A stretch of DNA of 64,000 nucleotides from the NCBI GenBank assembly GCA_947632085.1, contig CANRNY010000015.1:1-64000 (forward strand), in the 5' to 3' direction. The stretch is from an uncultured Bacilli bacterium (lineage in GTDB: Bacteria > Bacillota_I > Bacilli_A > RF39 > UBA660). The translations under genes were made by a program, and so were the position numbers. This document shows, piece by piece, positions 60,544-64,000 of this stretch (the first letter of the stretch is position 1; each line of letters starts with the position of its first letter). Under the pieces are notes generated by a model that ran no database searches, was not told the DNA's origin, and saw only the letters and a list, made by a program, of their open reading frames with translations.

Positions 60544-63500
60544 ATGGATGAAGAAATAGAAATATTAACAGACGAGGAATTAGTAGATACATTTAGTGAT
60601 AACGCCTTTAAACAATATATGAGAGATATATCTAAATATCCTTTATTAAATATAGAAGAACAAAAAAGATTAACTTATGAATATCAAAAAGGAGATATGA
60701 AAGCTAGAGAACTACTAATTAATAGTAATTTAAGATTAGTTGTTAGTGTTGCTAATCATTATCGTAGTGTAATTACTAATATGAATATCTTAGATATTAT
60801 TCAAGAAGGTAATTTAGGTCTAATGAAAGCAATAGATAATTATGATCCGGAAATAAGTGCTTTTTCAACATATGCAGTTTATTGGATAAGACAAGCTATT
60901 ACAAGAGCTATTGCTAATAAAGATGCCGTGATTAGAAAACCAGTTCATATTACTTATTCAGCAACTAAATATAAAAAATTATTAGAAAAATATAAAAGCG
61001 AAGGTAAAACACCTAGTGATAAAGAAATATGTGAAACACTTAATATAACCCAAGGGACTTTAGATTCGATAAGAGATAGTATAAAACAAGTTCCTGTAAG
61101 TATTAATCAAAAAGTAGATGATGATAGTGATACAGAATTAGAAAACTTTATTGTTAGTGAAAATAATGATTATGAAGATGTCTTAAATAATATTGTTAAT
61201 GATACTTTATTAATTACTTTAAAAGAAATATTACCACCAGTACATTATTTTATCCTATATTATAGAGTGTTAAATGGAGAGACATTAACACTAGAAGAAG
61301 TAGCTTCATACTTTAACTTAACAAGAGAAAGAATAAGACAGATAGAAAGTAAAGTATTAAAAAAATTAAAACCTTATATGCAACATAATAGTAAGAAAAT
61401 TGCTACTACTTATAGAAATATCGTAAAAGTAGAAGGAGCTAACGTCCATAGAATAAAAAAAGAACCAATAAATCCAAATAAAATAATGCAATACTTATAT
61501 ATTAGAGATGAACTTGAATACTTAGAAGAAAGAATATTTTACTATGAAGTATTTAGTAAATACTATTTTACTTTAAATGATTTAGCGAATGAATTAGGGG
61601 TTACAGTAAAAGAAATACAATTAGCAAGAGATATAGTTAAATTAAAATTAAAAAGAAAAATGAGTGATATAGAAAAATATCGTGAATTTAGAGAAGAAAC
61701 AATAAAGACATATGGAACTAAAATATTTAATATCGATTTAACAACTAAAGTTAAAAAAATTAACTATCGGGAATTAAGTAATAAATATAGTAATTTAAGT
61801 TTAGAAGAAATATTAAATTTATTTAAAAAGATAAAATATGAACTTACGAATGATGAAATAAAACTTTTAACAAGATACTTTGGTTTAAAAGAAAGAAATG
61901 GAATTAAAGAAGAAGAGTTAGTAATAGATATTAATACGACATTATTTGGGTTTAAACATCAAGATATGCATGTACCAAAAAATAAATTATATGAAGAATA
62001 CTTAAAAATAAAATATGAATTTGATGAAGAACAACAACTATTCTTAGAAACATATTACTTTGGTAAAAAAGATAGAAAAGTATTTCAAGATAAATATCCG
62101 GAATCATCTTTATATTATCGTCATTACTTCTTAATAGATCGATTAGAAAGAAGTTATTATCATATACTAAGATTCTTTGAAAATACATTTACTAAAGAAA
62201 TGTACTTAGAAGTTAAAAAGAAATATGCTTATAAATTTACAGATTTAAAAATAAAGATTCTAGATATGTATTATGGAGTAGATGGAAGAATATATAGTTT
62301 AAAAGAAATAGCTTCGATAATAGGATTAGATTATATAAAAACACATGATTTATGTCGTGATGCAAGAAATTATGCGATAAAACTATATAGTGGGTTAGAT
62401 ACATATCGTTTAGATATTGATCCAGATATATATCGTAAATATATAATAGATCCTAAATACTATTTTATTCCTTTAACTAGAGATATATTAGATATGTATA
62501 TACTACAAAAATTATCATATGATGAAATAAGTAATAAAACTAAACTTTCTAAAACAAGAATATCTAATATAATTACTGAAGCTAAAAGAAAGATGGATAA
62601 TTATCGCTTTGGATTAGTAGAAGTAATAGATATAGATGAAAATAAAATAAATGAATTTTTAAAATATTATAAAGATAAGATTAGTCAAGATGAATTAATA
62701 GTAATTAGATATAGATATTTAAAATATATGATGCCTGAAGAAATTAGTAGTACATTAAAGATAGATATAAATATTGTAAAAAGAGCTTTAACGCATTTTA
62801 ACTATTTATATACTAGTTACTTAATTAAAGATGTTGAAGTAACTAATGAAGATATTATAAAAGAAATAAATAAACATGTAAGTGAATCAATTTTAAGTTA
62901 TCAAGAGAAACAATTTGCTAGTTATTACTTAGGAATAAAAAATGAATACAATATTGAAGGTCATAGTTTAAAATTTACTGAGTTAATGGCTAAAATGGAA
63001 TTAACTAATCATAAATATTGGCACAAATATATGGGAATTGTAAGAAAGATAAAGTGTTTAAAAAAAGGAATTATAAAACCGGATTTACTTTTTATTAGTC
63101 GCGAAGAACTTAATAAGTTACTTGATGATTGTCATTTACCAATAAGTGATAAAGAAAAAGAAATAATATGTTACTTATTTGAACTTAAAGGATACCCATA
63201 TAAGGAATTAGATGAAATAGCTAAAATATATAATGATACTAGTGGTAGTATTAGAAGAAGATATCAAAGAGCAATAGTTAGTATATATAAATATTTAAAT
63301 GGGGAATTAGAAGGTCAGATAGATTATGAATTAGATATAATACCTTTACTTAGATACTTTAGTATAAGTGATCGTTATAAACTAGAAGATTTCTATAAAA
63401 ATGGTTTATCGTATGAACAAATGGCTAAAAAATATGGAGCTACATTTAGTCAAATAGTTGATATTATGAATAGAATAAAAGTTAATGTATATGAACTATT

Positions 63501-64000
63501 AAATAACTTAGATAAAACTAAAGTCTTTGACTTTGATTACTATCAAGAAGCTATTAAAAATCCTGATTTACCATTTTATGGTGATTTAGATATGGCTGTT
63601 AAAATATTTAATTTAGTATTTGGAATGAATGGCGAAGAAAGAAAAAGTGTGCCAACTATAATAGAAGAATTACATCTTGATTTAAAGACAACAACAGTTA
63701 ATAGAGTGGTATGGGAGTTAATGCTTAGTGTTTGTAAATTAAAAGATGGAGTTACTAAAGAACAAACATTCTCTTTAGAAGAAGTATATTCATACTATTT
63801 GAAAAAACATAAAGAAATGCCATACTACCATAAAGTATACTATTTAAGATACTTTAAAAGAATAACAGATAATCGTAATATAAATGGAACAAAAGAAAAA
63901 CTATCTTACTACATAATAAATGATTTAATCGAAGATATATATCCTGATGCTTTTTCATTTAAAAAAGCGACAAGAGAAGAAGTAATAGCAATATTAAAAA
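60544..64000 (+). CDS. Giant sigma-70 family factor with C-terminal array of region-4-like units (incomplete, open at right edge)
   Basis: At least 1152 codons without a stop, running off the window. Residues 1-280 are a sigma-70 factor close to the primary/RpoD group: region 1.2 FKQYMRDISKYPLLNIEEQ (about 22-40), region 2.1 NSNLRLVVSVANHY, DIIQEGNLGLMKAIDNYD, region 2.3-2.4 AFSTYAVYWIRQAITRAI (about 106-123), region 3 (about 125-205), region 4.2 with LTLEEVASYFNLTRERIRQI (about 249-268) and ESKVLKKLKPYM. There is no region 1.1. From about 320 on, degenerate helix-turn-helix units recur: FTLNDLANELGVTVKEIQLA, YSLKEIASIIGLDYIKTHDL (about 579-598), LSYDEISNKTKLSKTRISNI (about 655), MPEEISSTLKIDINIVKRAL (about 729), PYKELDEIAKIYNDTSGSIR (about 885), LSYEQMAKKYGATFSQIVDI (about 957). 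Each follows a Leu/Tyr-rich helix. The base composition and codons match the neighbours. Confidence 0.85.
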   Translation, partial: MDEEIEILTDEELVDTFSDNAFKQYMRDISKYPLLNIEEQKRLTYEYQKGDMKARELLINSNLRLVVSVANHYRSVITNMNILDIIQEGNLGLMKAIDNYDPEISAFSTYAVYWIRQAITRAIANKDAVIRKPVHITYSATKYKKLLEKYKSEGKTPSDKEICETLNITQGTLDSIRDSIKQVPVSINQKVDDDSDTELENFIVSENNDYEDVLNNIVNDTLLITLKEILPPVHYFILYYRVLNGETLTLEEVASYFNLTRERIRQIESKVLKKLKPYMQHNSKKIATTYRNIVKVEGANVHRIKKEPINPNKIMQYLYIRDELEYLEERIFYYEVFSKYYFTLNDLANELGVTVKEIQLARDIVKLKLKRKMSDIEKYREFREETIKTYGTKIFNIDLTTKVKKINYRELSNKYSNLSLEEILNLFKKIKYELTNDEIKLLTRYFGLKERNGIKEEELVIDINTTLFGFKHQDMHVPKNKLYEEYLKIKYEFDEEQQLFLETYYFGKKDRKVFQDKYPESSLYYRHYFLIDRLERSYYHILRFFENTFTKEMYLEVKKKYAYKFTDLKIKILDMYYGVDGRIYSLKEIASIIGLDYIKTHDLCRDARNYAIKLYSGLDTYRLDIDPDIYRKYIIDPKYYFIPLTRDILDMYILQKLSYDEISNKTKLSKTRISNIITEAKRKMDNYRFGLVEVIDIDENKINEFLKYYKDKISQDELIVIRYRYLKYMMPEEISSTLKIDINIVKRALTHFNYLYTSYLIKDVEVTNEDIIKEINKHVSESILSYQEKQFASYYLGIKNEYNIEGHSLKFTELMAKMELTNHKYWHKYMGIVRKIKCLKKGIIKPDLLFISREELNKLLDDCHLPISDKEKEIICYLFELKGYPYKELDEIAKIYNDTSGSIRRRYQRAIVSIYKYLNGELEGQIDYELDIIPLLRYFSISDRYKLEDFYKNGLSYEQMAKKYGATFSQIVDIMNRIKVNVYELLNNLDKTKVFDFDYYQEAIKNPDLPFYGDLDMAVKIFNLVFGMNGEERKSVPTIIEELHLDLKTTTVNRVVWELMLSVCKLKDGVTKEQTFSLEEVYSYYLKKHKEMPYYHKVYYLRYFKRITDNRNINGTKEKLSYYIINDLIEDIYPDAFSFKKATREEVIAILK

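Noticed and set aside
61952-62188. Minus-strand frame inside the giant sigma factor gene
   Set aside because: Lies wholly within the long + strand frame and has no start signal.

Overview
The window is a very AT-rich, densely packed bacterial chromosome segment with almost all genes on the + strand. Gene content and order (rnc-smc, radC-mreC-mreD, spoIVFA/FB-like genes-rplU-prp-rpmA-obgE, xseA-xseB, a prp-processed L27 with an N-terminal extension, GGAGG-type ribosome binding sites, A/T-tailed hairpin terminators) point to a low-GC Firmicutes/Bacilli lineage, most likely one of the uncultured, genome-reduced gut groups near the Mollicutes (RF39-like); the lineage is inference. The genetic code is standard: TGA ends rnc, the SPOR gene and mreC, and tryptophan is TGG. 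I saw no insertion sequence, prophage block, CRISPR array or rRNA. No stretch over 300 bases lacks a protein or tRNA gene.

Layout. 1-8.7 kb: a Tam41-type CDP-diacylglycerol synthase homologue, exonuclease VII (xseA, xseB), two paralogous WG-repeat-like membrane proteins, a SpoIVB-type serine protease and a GH25 muramidase. 8.7-18.6 kb: a block of proteins I do not recognise, including a seven-gene operon (12.7-17.8 kb) built around two zinc-ribbon/membrane paralogues. 18.7-32.8 kb: tRNAs (CAT and Leu), a HExxH protein, a DUF1003 protein, a large Asn-rich membrane protein, a MurL-MurD pair for the alternative D-glutamate route, an ABC exporter behind a short leader ORF, a slipin and a Yip1-like N/Q-rich protein. 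32.8-37.7 kb: tRNAs (Glu, Ile, Lys, Ser) and a run of peptidoglycan hydrolases, three of them without signal peptides. 37.9-42.6 kb: pyruvate formate-lyase and its activase, a 20-residue ORF, and a ZnuA-like lipoprotein that has lost its metal ligands. 42.7-52 kb: rnc, a short-armed smc and a 1771-residue protein with ten 51-residue tandem repeats. 52-60.5 kb: SPOR protein, radC, mreCD, a SpoIVFA/SpoIVFB-like pair, a transglutaminase-like protein, rplU-prp-rpmA, obgE, a GNAT and a second HExxH protein. 60.5 kb to the right edge: an open frame of at least 1152 codons.

The most striking object is that last gene. It begins as an ordinary sigma-70 factor (regions 1.2, 2, 3 and 4 in about 280 residues), then continues for at least 870 more residues as a chain of degenerate helix-turn-helix units resembling region 4, and is still open at the window edge. 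I know of no described sigma factor with this architecture.

How the genes work together: much of the window serves the envelope. There is phospholipid precursor synthesis (Tam41-like), peptidoglycan precursor synthesis (MurL/MurD), cell shape (MreCD), wall hydrolysis (GH25, VanY-like, M23, NlpC/P60), a SpoIVB/SpoIVFA/SpoIVFB-like proteolysis set, and many single-pass proteins with small cytosolic and larger outside domains. Energy metabolism is represented by anaerobic pyruvate cleavage. Transcription units are very compact. Many stop codons lie inside or against the terminator hairpin, and many promoters are extended -10 elements (TGN-TATAAT or TGA-TAAAAT) placed directly after the previous terminator.
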